DNA of 64,000 nt from NCBI GenBank assembly GCA_016707115.1, contig JADJIH010000021.1, forward strand, positions 1-64,000, read 5' to 3'. Positions 37,078-48,800 of this stretch are shown here, piece after piece. Positions within the stretch are counted from its first letter, which is position 1; every line of letters begins with the position of its first letter. The translations under genes and the position numbers were made by a program. Under the pieces are notes generated by a model that was not told where the DNA came from, did no database searches, and was given only the letters and a program-made list of their open reading frames with translations. This stretch comes from Ignavibacteriales bacterium. GTDB lineage: Bacteria > Bacteroidota > Ignavibacteria > Ignavibacteriales > Ignavibacteriaceae.

Positions 37078-39165
37078 ATGAAAATGAAGATAAAGCGATT
37101 ACGTGACTGGGGACTGTTCTCAAAGATAATTGGGCTGCTGATTTTTAGTGTTACTCCTTTAGTGCTTTTTCTCTTTCTGTATATTCTTCCATCTTATGAA
37201 GAACATCTATTTGAAGAGAAGAGAACTGCAACTCGACAAGTTGTTCAGGTTGCATCAGGTGTAATTGAAAAATTCCAGAAGTTAGAATCTAGTGGTGAAC
37301 TAACGACAGCAGATGCACAGCAAAAAGCTTTAAACGAATTGAAAGAAATGCGGTATAATGAAAGTGATTACTTCTGGATTAATGATACAGAGCCCAGAAT
37401 GATTATGCATCCTATAAAACCAGCATTAGATGGAAAAGATCTATCCGATATGAAAGATCCAAATGGCATTCATCTTTTTGTGGAAATGGTTAAGGTTTGT
37501 AAAAAAGATGGACAAGGCTTTGTTGATTATATGTGGGAAAAACCAGGCTATTCTGTGCCACAGCCAAAAGTTTCATTTGTGCAAATGGATAAAAAATGGA
37601 ATTGGATTTTAGGCAGCGGAATTTATGTTGATGATGTAAATGAAGAAATAGCAGGCTTTACATCTAAAATATTAATCTTTCTCGCAGTAATAGTATCCAT
37701 CATACTCTTTGCTGGATATTCTTTTGCAAAACTACTTGTTAAACCAATTAAACAATTAGAAGAAGTAGCAAACCGAGTAGCAACAGGTGAAGTTGATATA
37801 GTTTTAGAATCTAACTCCAATGATGAAATAGGAAAACTTAATAAATCATTTATAGAAATGATTGCAAACATTAAAGAATCATCACTGCATGCAGAGCACA
37901 TCTCCGAGGGGAATCTTGATATTGAGATCAATCCTAAATCAGAAAAAGATGTTCTTTCTATAAGTCTTAATAAAGTAGTTTCCAATGTAAAAAATCTTGT
38001 TTTAGATGTTAACTCACTTTCGGAATCAGCAATACAGGGAAAACTGAGTGCAAGAATAAACGAAGAGAAACATCACGGAGAATATCGAAAAGTTGTGTTG
38101 GGATTTAACGAAACACTTAATGCAATCAGTAGTCCGTTTAACGAAACAATAAAAATTCTGAGGACTCTGGCAACAGGTGATATGACATCAAGAATGACTT
38201 CTCAATGCAAAGGTGACTATAATATTATTAAAGAAAATATTAATGCAGTTGCCGGTGAATTGAGTGATGCACTTCGTAAAGTGAATGAGGTAATACAGGC
38301 AACAGCAAGTGCTGCTAATCAGATTTCATCCAGTGCTGAAGAAATGGCTGCAGGCGCTCAGGAGCAAAGCGCACAAGCTAATGAAGTTGCAAGTGCAGTA
38401 GAAGAGATGACAAAGACAATTTTTGAAACAAGTCAAAATACAAGTTCAGCTGCAGAAGCAAGCAAAAATGCAGGTCAGTTTGCAAAAGAAGGCGGTAGAG
38501 CAGTTGATGAATCAATTGAAGGAATGAAAAGGATTTCAGAGGTTGTTACAAAAAGTGCAAACACAGTGCAGGAACTCGGAAAAAGCAGTGATCAAATTGG
38601 TGAGATAATTCAGGTGATTGATGATATAGCAGACCAGACAAATTTACTTGCATTAAATGCCGCTATAGAAGCTGCTCGTGCTGGTGAACAAGGAAGAGGT
38701 TTTGCAGTAGTAGCAGATGAGGTTCGAAAACTTGCTGAACGAACTACAAAAGCAACTAAAGAAATAGCAACAATGATCACTCAAATTCAAAAGGATACCA
38801 CTCAGGCAGTTCTGGCAATGCAGCTTGGAAAAGAAGAGGTTGAAAAGGGAAAGATATTAGCAATAAAAGCAGGAGGATCGATTAAAGATATTATTCTCGG
38901 TGCTCAAAAAGTTACAGATATTATTACTCAGGTGGCAGCAGCTAGCGAAGAACAATCAAGTGCTTCTGAGCAAATTGGAAAAAATATCGAATCCATTAAT
39001 CAGGTAACTCAAGAAACAGCAGGCGGTATTCAGCAAATTGCACACGCATCGGAAGATCTTAGCAGATTAACAGTTAATCTGCAGGAATTAATTTCAAAGT
39101 TTAAATTAGATGAATCAGATGCCAGATTTGCTGTGCGTAAAAATGGAAAACTGGTGCATGTATAA
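37078..39165 (+). CDS. methyl-accepting chemotaxis protein with single Cache domain (MCP7)
   Basis: 695 residues. TM1 at about 15-37 is followed by a periplasmic sCache_2-type domain: YNESDYFWINDTEPRMIMHP, DGKDLSDMKDPNG and KKWNWILGSGIYVDDV are its hallmark segments. TM2 (LIFLAVIVSIILFAGY) lies at about 200-218, then HAMP, two HAMP-like units and the MA domain. The tail is AVRKNGKLVHV. sCache_2 domains in known receptors bind small organic acids such as acetate, pyruvate or propionate; the ligand here is unproven. It is encoded with a porin under a sigma-28-type promoter. Confidence 0.93.
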   Translation: MKMKIKRLRDWGLFSKIIGLLIFSVTPLVLFLFLYILPSYEEHLFEEKRTATRQVVQVASGVIEKFQKLESSGELTTADAQQKALNELKEMRYNESDYFWINDTEPRMIMHPIKPALDGKDLSDMKDPNGIHLFVEMVKVCKKDGQGFVDYMWEKPGYSVPQPKVSFVQMDKKWNWILGSGIYVDDVNEEIAGFTSKILIFLAVIVSIILFAGYSFAKLLVKPIKQLEEVANRVATGEVDIVLESNSNDEIGKLNKSFIEMIANIKESSLHAEHISEGNLDIEINPKSEKDVLSISLNKVVSNVKNLVLDVNSLSESAIQGKLSARINEEKHHGEYRKVVLGFNETLNAISSPFNETIKILRTLATGDMTSRMTSQCKGDYNIIKENINAVAGELSDALRKVNEVIQATASAANQISSSAEEMAAGAQEQSAQANEVASAVEEMTKTIFETSQNTSSAAEASKNAGQFAKEGGRAVDESIEGMKRISEVVTKSANTVQELGKSSDQIGEIIQVIDDIADQTNLLALNAAIEAARAGEQGRGFAVVADEVRKLAERTTKATKEIATMITQIQKDTTQAVLAMQLGKEEVEKGKILAIKAGGSIKDIILGAQKVTDIITQVAAASEEQSSASEQIGKNIESINQVTQETAGGIQQIAHASEDLSRLTVNLQELISKFKLDESDARFAVRKNGKLVHV

Positions 39166-39270
39166 TTTGTAGATTTGAGAATACTCCATCTTTATAAAAT
39201 AATTATTAGGTAAAAAGGATCTGCTTAATTATTGTTAAAGAAAATTGGAAAATTGTAGGATAATTTTATA

Positions 39271-39315
39271 CACACATAAAAGGGTTTGCTAAGGCAGCCC
39301 TTTTTGATTTTATAA
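39271..39315 (+). terminator. terminator after MCP7 within a CACACATAAAAG repeat (copy 2)
   Basis: AAAAGGG (39278-39284) pairs with CCCTTTT (39298-39304), followed by TG and ATTTT. The 3' arm also contains GGCAGCC. The rest of the 408-base gap to 39573 is very AT-rich, and I see no gene or clear sigma-28-type site in it. Confidence 0.65.
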
Positions 39316-39573
39316 TGTTACGATTTTACTTGTTTAATTTTAATTGTAATTTTCGATGAGAATAATTCGACTTAAGAATTATAATTTATTGCTAATTAAA
39401 TAGATAAAATTTTAGCTTTAGGTAAGTTATTTGGTTTTATTAAAAATGCAGTAACTAAAATATGAATGTTAATTCCACTTATACTCTTTCTGTGTTCGCT
39501 TTTCTTCTTTCTTTAGTAGCTTTTAACCTAATAACTTCTTCAAATATTAGAATATTAAATTGGATTCTTTAAT

Positions 39574-42500
39574 ATGAAAAAAATTTCTAAATGGCAGATT
39601 TTTTTAATTTCGATAACTGCAATTATTTTCTTGAGTGCCGCAGCAATTTATTACTATTATACCGAAACAAAAGAAATTCGCAAAGAGAAGTATGAGTATC
39701 TAAATGTAATTGCCAAATTAAAAATAGATCAGATTTCAAAATGGAGAAACGAGAGATTATCTGAAGCAGAGTTTTTTCCAACGGTAGGACGATTTATAAA
39801 ATCTACAGTCTTTCTTTCTGAAAATCCTAATGATGAGGAAGCAAAGAATTTTTTAATGCAGACTCTTGACCCCATAAAGCAAAGACATAATTACAAGAAC
39901 TTGCTTATTACTGATCTTAATAACAGGATATTATTTTCAATAGAACCCGAAGAAAAAAAACTTGATTCAATTGCAATTAGTTATTCAAAGATATCGGTTG
40001 AAATGGATTCAATTATTTTTACAGATTTTTATTACTGCGAAACACACTCCAAAACTCACTTGGACATAATTTCACCGATAAAAGATAATGATGCAAGGAT
40101 AATTGGGACTTTTATTTTAAGATTTGATCCTACCGTTTTTCTATTTCCGTTAATACAAGATTGGCCGACACCAACTAAAACAGCTGAAAGTATAATATTT
40201 AAAAAAGAAAATGATCAGGTACGATTTATTAGTGAATTAAAATACGAAAATAATTCTGAAATGAATTTCACTATTCCGCTTACAAAGACAGAATATGTTG
40301 CTGTAAAAGGAGCATTAGGTAGAACAGGAATTGTTGAAGGCCTTGACTATCGCAATGTTGAAGTATTAGCTGATCTAAATAAAATACCTGGCACTGCCTG
40401 GCACTTCATATCCAAAGTTGATAAAGATGAAATCTATTCGGAAATGTTCTTTAGGGCTCGAGCAATCTCACTCTTAACAATAGTCTCTTTTTTGTTTGTA
40501 ATGGCTATGGCCATGTACCTTATCAGGAATAAGCAAACTTCAATATATAAAAATCTTTTTATAAGGGAGAAAGAACTTTCTGAAACAAAGGAAGAATTCC
40601 GTACTACTTTATATAGTATTGGTGATGCAGTTATCACAACTGATTCAAAAGGTTTTATTAAATACATGAACAGCGTTGCAGAACAACTAACAGGATGGCG
40701 TGAATCTGAAGCCTCTGGGAAAATGCTTAACAATGTTTTCAAGATTATCAATGAAGACACAAATATTGCAGTTGAAGATCCTGTTAGTAAAGTACTGAAA
40801 AATGGTTCTATAGTTGGACTAGCTAATCATACTATGCTTATTAGAAAAGATGACACCCAGATTCCGATTTCAGATAGCGGTTCGCCAATCAAGGATGATA
40901 ATCATAAAATTATTGGTGTTGTACTTGTTTTTCGTGATCAGTCTGAAGAACGTAAAAAAGAAAAAACTCTTTTAGAAAGTGAAGAAAAATTTAGAAAGAT
41001 GACCTTAAGCTCCCCTATGGGTATGCACTTTTATGAATTGAAAAATAATAACGATTTGGTTTTGATTGATAGTAATCCGGCTGCTGATAGATTATTGGGA
41101 ATTGATCATAAAACCATTCTTGGTAAAACTATTGAGCAAGCATTTCCTCCATTAGCCTATACCGAGGTTCCGCAAAGATATCGGGAAGCAGCTTCGAATG
41201 GAATATTATGGGCTACAGAACAGATAGCCTACAAAGATGACAAGATTGAAGGTGCATTTGAAGTAAAAGCCTATCAGACAAAACCTTATAATATGGTTGC
41301 TGTTTTTACAGATATTACGGAACGTAAAAGATTTGAAGAATCTTTAAAATCGAGTGAAGAAAAATACAGGATGCTTCTGGATTTTGCTTCAGATGCATTT
41401 TTTCAGGGAGATAGTAACGGCAATTTTATTTATATAAATAATAAAGCGATTGATCTTACGGGTTATTCGAGAGAAGAACTTTTAAAGATGAATATTAAAG
41501 ATTTGTTTTCAAAAGAATTACTTGAAACAAGTCCACTGAGATATGATAAATTACTTGCGGGCGAAACAATTAAAACAGAACGGGCAGTTGTTAAGAAAAA
41601 TGGTACGTCAGTTTATGTAGAGATTTCTTCAAAGCAAATGCCTGATGGTACGTATCAATCCTTCATGAGAGATATCACTGAAATAAAAAAATCGGAAAAA
41701 GAGCTTGCCGTCGCGCAAGAGAGATTTAAAAAAGCTTTTACCACTAGCCCTGATTCAATAAACATTAACCGGTTTTCAGATGGAGTTTATGTATCAATAA
41801 ATAATGGCTTTACAAAAATGACTGGCTATACAGAAGAAGAAGTAGTTGGTAAAACCTCTGCTCAAATTCAAATATGGGCTGATATTAAATACAGGAATGA
41901 ACTTGTAGAAAAACTAAAAACCACAAATGTTGTTGATAATTTTGAAGCAAAGTTCAGGATGAAGGATGGTAATATTAAAGATGGACTAATGTCGGCAGCA
42001 GTTATTGAACTAAATGGTAACCCACATATTATCAGTATAACAAGAGATATTTCAGAGCGTAAAATCGCGGAAGAAATAATTAAAAGTTCCGAAGCTAACT
42101 TAAATTCCTTAATTAACAACAGAAATGAATCAATTTGGTCTATAGATAAAGATTATAACTATATAGTTTTTAATAACTATTTTGCTGAAACTTATTTTGC
42201 CGCTTACAATCAAAAACTTGTTAAAGGAATTAATGCTTTAACCATTCTTACACCGGAGCTGAAAGCATTTTGGAAACCGAAATATGATTTGGCATTATCG
42301 GGTAAAAAAACTGAATTTGAATTTACCTACCAGCTAAATAACAAGTTCATTTACTTGCAGGTTTTTCTAAATCCAATTATTGCGGATGGAATTATTAATG
42401 GGGTTTCGGCTTTAAGCGTTGATACTACGGAGCAGAAGCATGCAGAGGAGTCGCTAAAAGCAAGCGAACGTAAATTACGACAAGTGATTGACCTTGTTCC

Positions 42501-45500
42501 GCATTTTATCTTTGCAAAGAATATCGATGGAAAATTTATATTAGCGAATAAAGCAATTGCTGACGTTTACGGAACTACAGCTGAAAACATGATAAATAAA
42601 TGCGATTACGACTTCAATCCAAATGCCGAAGAGGTCAGACATTTCATCGAAGACGATAAAAAAGTTATTGAAAGCGGGGTTGAGTTATCATCATTTGAAG
42701 AAACAATTACAGATTCAAAAGGCGCTACCCGATATCTTAAAACCACAAAAATTCCTTTTACTGCCTCAGGTATAAATGAACCTGCATTACTTGGTATTTC
42801 GGTGGACATCACTGAACAAAAGCGGGCTGATGCAGTTTTGCAGGATATTATTGATAAAAATCCAATGTCAATTCAAATACTTGATCTGGAGGGCTATACT
42901 ATTCAAACTAATTTGGCACATACAAAACTATTTAGCGTCAAACCACCTGCCAACTATTCGATGTTTAGTGATGCACAACTATTAAAGCTAGGATATCAAG
43001 AAGTCTTTGAAAATTTTAAAAAAGGCGAAATAGTTTACTTCACTGATACTTATTATAATGTCCATAACGTTGATCCTTCTTTTCCAGATAGACCGATTTG
43101 GATTAAAGCTGTTGGTTTTCCATTAAATGATATTCATGGAAAGCCAGAATATTATGTATTAATGCATGAAAATATCACTGAGCGCAAGCTTGCAGAAGAA
43201 GCCCTAAAAAAAACCAAAATTCACTATCAAAAATTAATTGAAAATGCTCCAGATGGCATAGTGCAGATTTCTCTTGAAGGAAGGTTTAAATATGTAAGTC
43301 CTTCAGCAAAAAGAATTTTTGGTTATCCGCTTGATCTAAGAGTCGAAGCCCAACCTGATAACCTTACTCATCCTGAAGATTTACCATTAGTTCTTAGCAC
43401 TTTAAATAAAATAATTAATGATCCATCTTTAATACAAACAATTCAGTATAGATTTAAACATACAAATAATTCTTGGATTTGGATTGAAAGCACATTTACT
43501 AACTTGCTTAATGAACCTAGTGTAGATGCAATTGTTATAAACTTTCGCGATATAACTGAACGCAGAAAAATGGAGGAAGCGGTTCAGCATAGCGAAACAA
43601 AATTTTATTCATTATTTGAAAACAGCCCCAATGCAATTTTTATTACAGATCCTGAAACTTTAATAATTATTGATTGTAATGCTAACGCTTGCAGTATGAA
43701 CGGGTACAAACGTGAAGAATTAATTGGTAAAAGCATTAATATTCTTCATCCGCAAAATGTTTCTGAACAGCTTAATAATTCAGAATTACATCAAGACCAA
43801 ATTGAAATATTAAGAAAGCATAAATCGGTAACTGTTGAATCTGTTCATAAGCGTAAAGACGGTACGGTTTTCCCGATTGAAAGCTCTATCTCATTAATTT
43901 CTTTAAGCGGCAAAGAAGTTACTATGGGTATAGACCGCGATATTACGGATAGAAAAAAACTTCTTACAGAAATAATAGGATCAGAAGAAAAATTCCGTTC
44001 AATCTGGGAGAACTCTGTTGATGCAATGAGATTGGTAGATAGAAATGGTGTTATAATAAATGTAAATGATTCTTATTGTAATTTATTTGGATTAAAAAAA
44101 GAAGATTTGATAGGCAATCTCTTTAGTGTTTCTTATACAATAACGGAATCAGATACTTCACTTAAAGGGTTTAAAGAACGGTTTAAAAATGGAACGATTC
44201 TTAAAAAGTTTGAAACAGAAATTCAGCTAAAAAATGGAAAAGCGATCTGGGTAGAATTAACAAACTCATTTATTGAGTTTGAAGATAAAGCGGCTATGTT
44301 ATTAAGTATTATTCGTGATATAACCGACAGAAAAGTTTTAATCACTGAATTAACCGATGCAAAAGAAAAAGCTGAAGAGATGATTAGGCTAAAATCTTAC
44401 TTCTTCGCTAATATGAGCCACGAACTGCGCACACCGTTTGTTGGTATTCTTGGCTTTGCCGAAATATTAAAAGACACATTACAAAATGCTGATGAAAGAG
44501 AATATGCAGAGCAAATATTAAAATCTTCAAAAAGACTGACCGACACTCTTAATAAGATTTTAAATGTTACACGGCTTGAGTTTGATAAAGTTGATTTGAA
44601 GTATAGAGAGTTCGATGTGTGCATATTACTTAAGAGTATTGAAGCTTTTTATCATAACTCTGCAAAGCTGAATAACACAACAATAAATACAGTGCTTGAA
44701 AATGAAAGTATTGTTATAAAATCAGATGCAAAATTATTAGAAGATATATTAAATAATCTTGTAAACAACGCTGTTAAGTTTACACGCGATGGAAGTATTA
44801 CCCTGAGCGCTCAGAAAACAATTTTAAATAATAAAGATTATCTAACCATTAAAGTTGAAGATACCGGGATTGGAATTCCTAAAGAAAAGCAACATTTAGT
44901 TTGGCAGGAGTTCCGGCAGGCGAGTGAAGGATTAAATCGTTCTTTTGAAGGAACCGGACTTGGACTTACAATAACAAAAAAGTATGTTGAAATTCTTGGT
45001 GGAGAAATATCACTTGAGAGCGAAGAAAACATTGGAACTGTTTTTACTATAAATATTCCGGCAGATCATCATCAGAAAATAGAATCAGAAGTTTTTGATA
45101 AAATTCCAGATCAGATTAAACCCACAATTGAAAAGTCTAAAAACAGGCGGCATAAAATTCTTTATGTCGAAGACGATTTAGTAGCCCTGCAGTTTATTAA
45201 TATCATACTTAAATCTATATATGATGTTGAAACCGCATTTAAAGCAACCGCAGCATTAGAGTTGGTAAAAAAAGTGCAGTATGATGTACTTATGCTGGAC
45301 ATCAATCTTGGAAGTGGAATGGATGGTGTTGAATTAATGCAGAAAATCAGACAGATGGACCATTACAAAAATATTCCCATCGTTGCCGTAACAGCATATG
45401 CAGCGCAGTCAGATAAGGTAGAATTTTTGGCAAAGGGATTTACACATTATATATCAAAACCATTTACTAAAAATGAACTTTTCTCTCTGTTAAAAGGAAT

Positions 45501-45507
45501 TTTCTAA
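39574..45507 (+). CDS. giant hybrid sensor histidine kinase: Cache-like sensor, ten PAS domains, kinase and receiver
   Basis: 1977 residues. TM1 is at about 10-28 and TM2 at about 295-315, enclosing a large extracellular Cache-like domain. Ten PAS domains follow between about 340 and 1585, each with the usual start (FRTTLYSIGDAVITTD, FRKMTLSSPMGMHFYE and so on) and often an ITE/DRK linker. HisKA has His1616 (NMSHELRTPF), the ATPase domain has NNLVNNAVKF, DTGIGIP and GTGLGLTI, and the terminal receiver has Asp1909 (MLDINLG). There is no DNA-binding output, so it probably passes phosphate to a separate protein. Its sensor is paralogous to that of the gene at 45871. Confidence 0.88.
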   Translation: MKKISKWQIFLISITAIIFLSAAAIYYYYTETKEIRKEKYEYLNVIAKLKIDQISKWRNERLSEAEFFPTVGRFIKSTVFLSENPNDEEAKNFLMQTLDPIKQRHNYKNLLITDLNNRILFSIEPEEKKLDSIAISYSKISVEMDSIIFTDFYYCETHSKTHLDIISPIKDNDARIIGTFILRFDPTVFLFPLIQDWPTPTKTAESIIFKKENDQVRFISELKYENNSEMNFTIPLTKTEYVAVKGALGRTGIVEGLDYRNVEVLADLNKIPGTAWHFISKVDKDEIYSEMFFRARAISLLTIVSFLFVMAMAMYLIRNKQTSIYKNLFIREKELSETKEEFRTTLYSIGDAVITTDSKGFIKYMNSVAEQLTGWRESEASGKMLNNVFKIINEDTNIAVEDPVSKVLKNGSIVGLANHTMLIRKDDTQIPISDSGSPIKDDNHKIIGVVLVFRDQSEERKKEKTLLESEEKFRKMTLSSPMGMHFYELKNNNDLVLIDSNPAADRLLGIDHKTILGKTIEQAFPPLAYTEVPQRYREAASNGILWATEQIAYKDDKIEGAFEVKAYQTKPYNMVAVFTDITERKRFEESLKSSEEKYRMLLDFASDAFFQGDSNGNFIYINNKAIDLTGYSREELLKMNIKDLFSKELLETSPLRYDKLLAGETIKTERAVVKKNGTSVYVEISSKQMPDGTYQSFMRDITEIKKSEKELAVAQERFKKAFTTSPDSININRFSDGVYVSINNGFTKMTGYTEEEVVGKTSAQIQIWADIKYRNELVEKLKTTNVVDNFEAKFRMKDGNIKDGLMSAAVIELNGNPHIISITRDISERKIAEEIIKSSEANLNSLINNRNESIWSIDKDYNYIVFNNYFAETYFAAYNQKLVKGINALTILTPELKAFWKPKYDLALSGKKTEFEFTYQLNNKFIYLQVFLNPIIADGIINGVSALSVDTTEQKHAEESLKASERKLRQVIDLVPHFIFAKNIDGKFILANKAIADVYGTTAENMINKCDYDFNPNAEEVRHFIEDDKKVIESGVELSSFEETITDSKGATRYLKTTKIPFTASGINEPALLGISVDITEQKRADAVLQDIIDKNPMSIQILDLEGYTIQTNLAHTKLFSVKPPANYSMFSDAQLLKLGYQEVFENFKKGEIVYFTDTYYNVHNVDPSFPDRPIWIKAVGFPLNDIHGKPEYYVLMHENITERKLAEEALKKTKIHYQKLIENAPDGIVQISLEGRFKYVSPSAKRIFGYPLDLRVEAQPDNLTHPEDLPLVLSTLNKIINDPSLIQTIQYRFKHTNNSWIWIESTFTNLLNEPSVDAIVINFRDITERRKMEEAVQHSETKFYSLFENSPNAIFITDPETLIIIDCNANACSMNGYKREELIGKSINILHPQNVSEQLNNSELHQDQIEILRKHKSVTVESVHKRKDGTVFPIESSISLISLSGKEVTMGIDRDITDRKKLLTEIIGSEEKFRSIWENSVDAMRLVDRNGVIINVNDSYCNLFGLKKEDLIGNLFSVSYTITESDTSLKGFKERFKNGTILKKFETEIQLKNGKAIWVELTNSFIEFEDKAAMLLSIIRDITDRKVLITELTDAKEKAEEMIRLKSYFFANMSHELRTPFVGILGFAEILKDTLQNADEREYAEQILKSSKRLTDTLNKILNVTRLEFDKVDLKYREFDVCILLKSIEAFYHNSAKLNNTTINTVLENESIVIKSDAKLLEDILNNLVNNAVKFTRDGSITLSAQKTILNNKDYLTIKVEDTGIGIPKEKQHLVWQEFRQASEGLNRSFEGTGLGLTITKKYVEILGGEISLESEENIGTVFTINIPADHHQKIESEVFDKIPDQIKPTIEKSKNRRHKILYVEDDLVALQFINIILKSIYDVETAFKATAALELVKKVQYDVLMLDINLGSGMDGVELMQKIRQMDHYKNIPIVAVTAYAAQSDKVEFLAKGFTHYISKPFTKNELFSLLKGIF

Positions 45508-45537
45508 AACAAAATCTAAAAAAGTATTTACGTATTC

Positions 45538-45565
45538 TAAATAAGAATAGCAGAATTTTCGATAA
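45538..45565 (+). promoter_or_regulatory. sigma-28-type promoter upstream of the kinase-less sensor gene
   Basis: TAAA at 45538-45541, a 16-base spacer and TTCGATAA at 45558-45565. It is 305 bases before the preferred start at 45871, so the leader would be long. The remaining intergenic sequence shows no gene. Confidence 0.5.
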
Positions 45566-45870
45566 TAGAGTTAGCCTAAGCGTTGCAATATCTGTTAATA
45601 CTAAATAGAAAGCTCCAGATTCGCTGTGCTTGTTGAATAACAAGAATTGTCTGGGGCTAATTGATAATATTTGATATTAGTTGTAAAATTATATTAAGAA
45701 ATCTTTAAAAGAAGTAAATGGGGTTAATTAAGCTGAACAAGGTACTATTTAAAGGTCTATTGAATGAAAAGTTCTATCCTTGCATTGGGGTAAATAGCAT
45801 AATTGATTTTGAAATTTATTATTTAGTCTTTTTTAATCATTCATTTTACTTAGTTGATCGGATTGAATTT

Positions 45871-48800
45871 ATGCGCGCATCAAAAGTATCCGACCTTGCA
45901 AATAAGAAAAATTTAATTCTTATTGTACTTACCAGTATACTCTTCTTATTTATAATTGGACTTATATATTATCTAGTTGAAGAAAAAGCATTAAAGGAAG
46001 AAAAGTATAAAGAACTATCAACTATTGCTAAAATTAAACTTGAACAAATAACCGACTGGAGAGAAGAAAGGGTTTATGAAGCTGAGTTTTTTGCAAAAAT
46101 TGACAGACTGATCAAATCCACACAAGGCCTAATTAATAATCGCAATGATTCGGAAATAAAAAATTATCTGCAAGAATTATTATATCCCACTAAATCCAGC
46201 CACGGTTATGAAAATATTTTTATCTCTGACATTAACTCTGATATTCTATTCTCACTAGATTCCATTTATAATCGTGCTGATTCAATTACTGCAGTAAATA
46301 TTTCCAAGTCGATTAAAAATGATTCATTATTATTTGAGGATTTTCATTTTTGCTCAGTGCATAATAAAATCCATTTAGATATCATCTCACCAATTAAAGA
46401 TTATGATAATAAAATCATAGCAGCTATTGTATTTCGTATAAATCCGGCAGACTATTTTTTTTCAATGATACAGAAATGGCCCGTTTATAGTAAAACCGCC
46501 GAATCTATATTAGTTAAAAATGAAGGACATCAAATAAGGATATTAAGTCAGCTTCGTAATAATCAAAATGATAAAATGTTATTTACTATTCCTATTACAG
46601 AAAAAAAATATGTTTCTGTAAAAGGTGCTTTAGGCCAAAAAGGCATTATTGAAGGTCAGGATTATGAGAATCAGGATGTTATCGCTGATCTCAATTCTAT
46701 ACCTGGAACCAATTGGTTTATTGTTACTAAAATGGCACGAGATGAATTTTACTCTGAGTTAATCTTTAGAACAGGGGCAATAACATTACTGACTATCTTT
46801 GTTCTTCTGTTAATAATATCAACCGCATTTTATTTATCTAAAATTAGAAGCAGCTCAATTTATAAGGACCTTTTCTTAAAGGAAAAAGAACTTAATGAGT
46901 TCCAAAAAATTTCTAAAGCGATAACTGATGTTGCTCAGGATGCTATAATAATGATAAATGCGGAAGGTAACATTTCTTTCTGGAATCCGGCCGCAGAAAA
47001 AATACTTGGCTATAAACCAGATGAAATAATGGGTAAAAACCTACATAACCTAATAGCCCCAAAACATTATCATGCTCAACATCAGGAAGCATTTAATAAA
47101 TTTAAAGTTACCGGTGAGGGAAACGCAATTGGCAGGGTCTTAATTTTAAATGCAATTAAAAAAAATGGAGATGAAATATTTATAGAGCTTGCACTTTCTG
47201 CAATTAAGAAAAATGAAGACTGGCATGCGGTAGGAATAATAAGAGATATTAGCGAAAGAAAGCAAACCGAAGAAAAATTACTTGAAAGTGAAGAGAAGTT
47301 TAGAAAAGCCTTTAACACAAGTACAGATTCAATAATTATTTCCAGGCTTTCAGATGGACTTTTACTCGATGTTAATCTGGGATTTTGCAAAATAACAGGA
47401 TTTTCAAAAGAAGATACAGTTGGAAAAACTATTGTTGATCTTGGTGTATGGGGAGATATAAAAGAAAGAGATAAAGTAGTTCAAGAACTTATGCAAAATG
47501 GAGCAGTTGATAATTTTGAAGCAAAATTTAAAACTAAAGATGGAAAATTAATCTATGGATTATTTTCCGCATCGCTTATTGAGATTATTGGTGAACCTTA
47601 TATAATTAGTATTACCAGAGATATTACTGAGCGAAAAAAATCTGAAAAGAAAATATTTGAAACTCAGATGATGCTTAATAGAATTATTAATCTGTTGCCT
47701 GTTAGAGTTTTCTGGAAGGATAAAGATTTTAAATACCTTGGATGTAACGAGATATTCGCAAAAGATGCAGGATTAAATTATCCGGAAGAAATGCTGGGAA
47801 AAGATGATTATCAGTTTAGTTGGAAAGAACAAGCGCCCTTGTATAGAGCAGATGATAAATATGTTGTTGAAACAGGAAAACAGAGATTAGATTTTTTTGA
47901 GCCACAGACTGGGCCTAACCAAAAATTAAAATGGCTTAAAACCAGTAAAGTGCCTTTAACTGATGCTGATGGAAAAATAATAGGAGTTCTTGGAACCTAT
48001 GAAGATATAACACAGAGTAAAAAAACAGAAGAAGCGCTACAGCAAAGTGAAGAACTATTCAGACATTCATTTAATTACTCCGCTGCTGGAATGTGTATAG
48101 TTGGATTGGATGGTAAGTTCCAAAAAGTTAATGATTCATTTGTAAAGTTGCTTGGTTATACAGAAACAGAAATTATTAATTACAATTTCAATGATATTAC
48201 CTACTCTGAAGATATTACGATTGGAAAAAGCCGATTTGAAATGATGCTTAACCGGGAAATAAATAACGCTGAATTTGAAAAGCGTTATGTAACAAAGGAT
48301 AAAAAAGTTGTTTGGGCACATATTACAACGTCTCTAATTTGTGATATTAAAAATCAACCACACTTTATCATCTCGCAGCTAATCGATATTACTGAACGCA
48401 AAGAGATGGAAAAAGTGCTCAAAGCAAGCGAAGAGAACTATCGCCATATCATAAACGGAATGAATGATATGGTTTTTGTTATTGATCTAAATGGAAAATT
48501 TCTTGATGTAAATAACTCCGCAGCAGAAATATTAGGTTATAGTAAAGAAGAATTAATTCAGTTAGGCCCAGCGGATATTGATAGTTCGCTCAGCAAGGAT
48601 GCAATATTAAACTTGATTGAAAAAATTCAGTTAGAGGAAATGCAATTTTTTGAAACAAGCCATTCAACTAAATCCGGGATAATTATTCCGGTGGAGATAA
48701 AATCAACGATGATCCCATATAAAGGGGACAAGGTTATATTAAGTATCGCCAGAGACATTTCAGAACGAAAAGAAGCTCATAGAATAATAATGGAGAGTGA

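Noticed and set aside
22893..39305. Recurring GGCAGCC words considered as CRISPR-type or mobile repeats
   Set aside because: Copies are separated by whole genes, are short inverted stems after stop codons, and have no spacers, cas genes or transposase nearby.
45718..45870. 51-codon N-terminal extension of the kinase-less sensor starting at ATG 45718
   Set aside because: It would place extra hydrophobic and unrelated residues before the first membrane segment. The ATG at 45871 aligns the protein with its paralogue at 39574.
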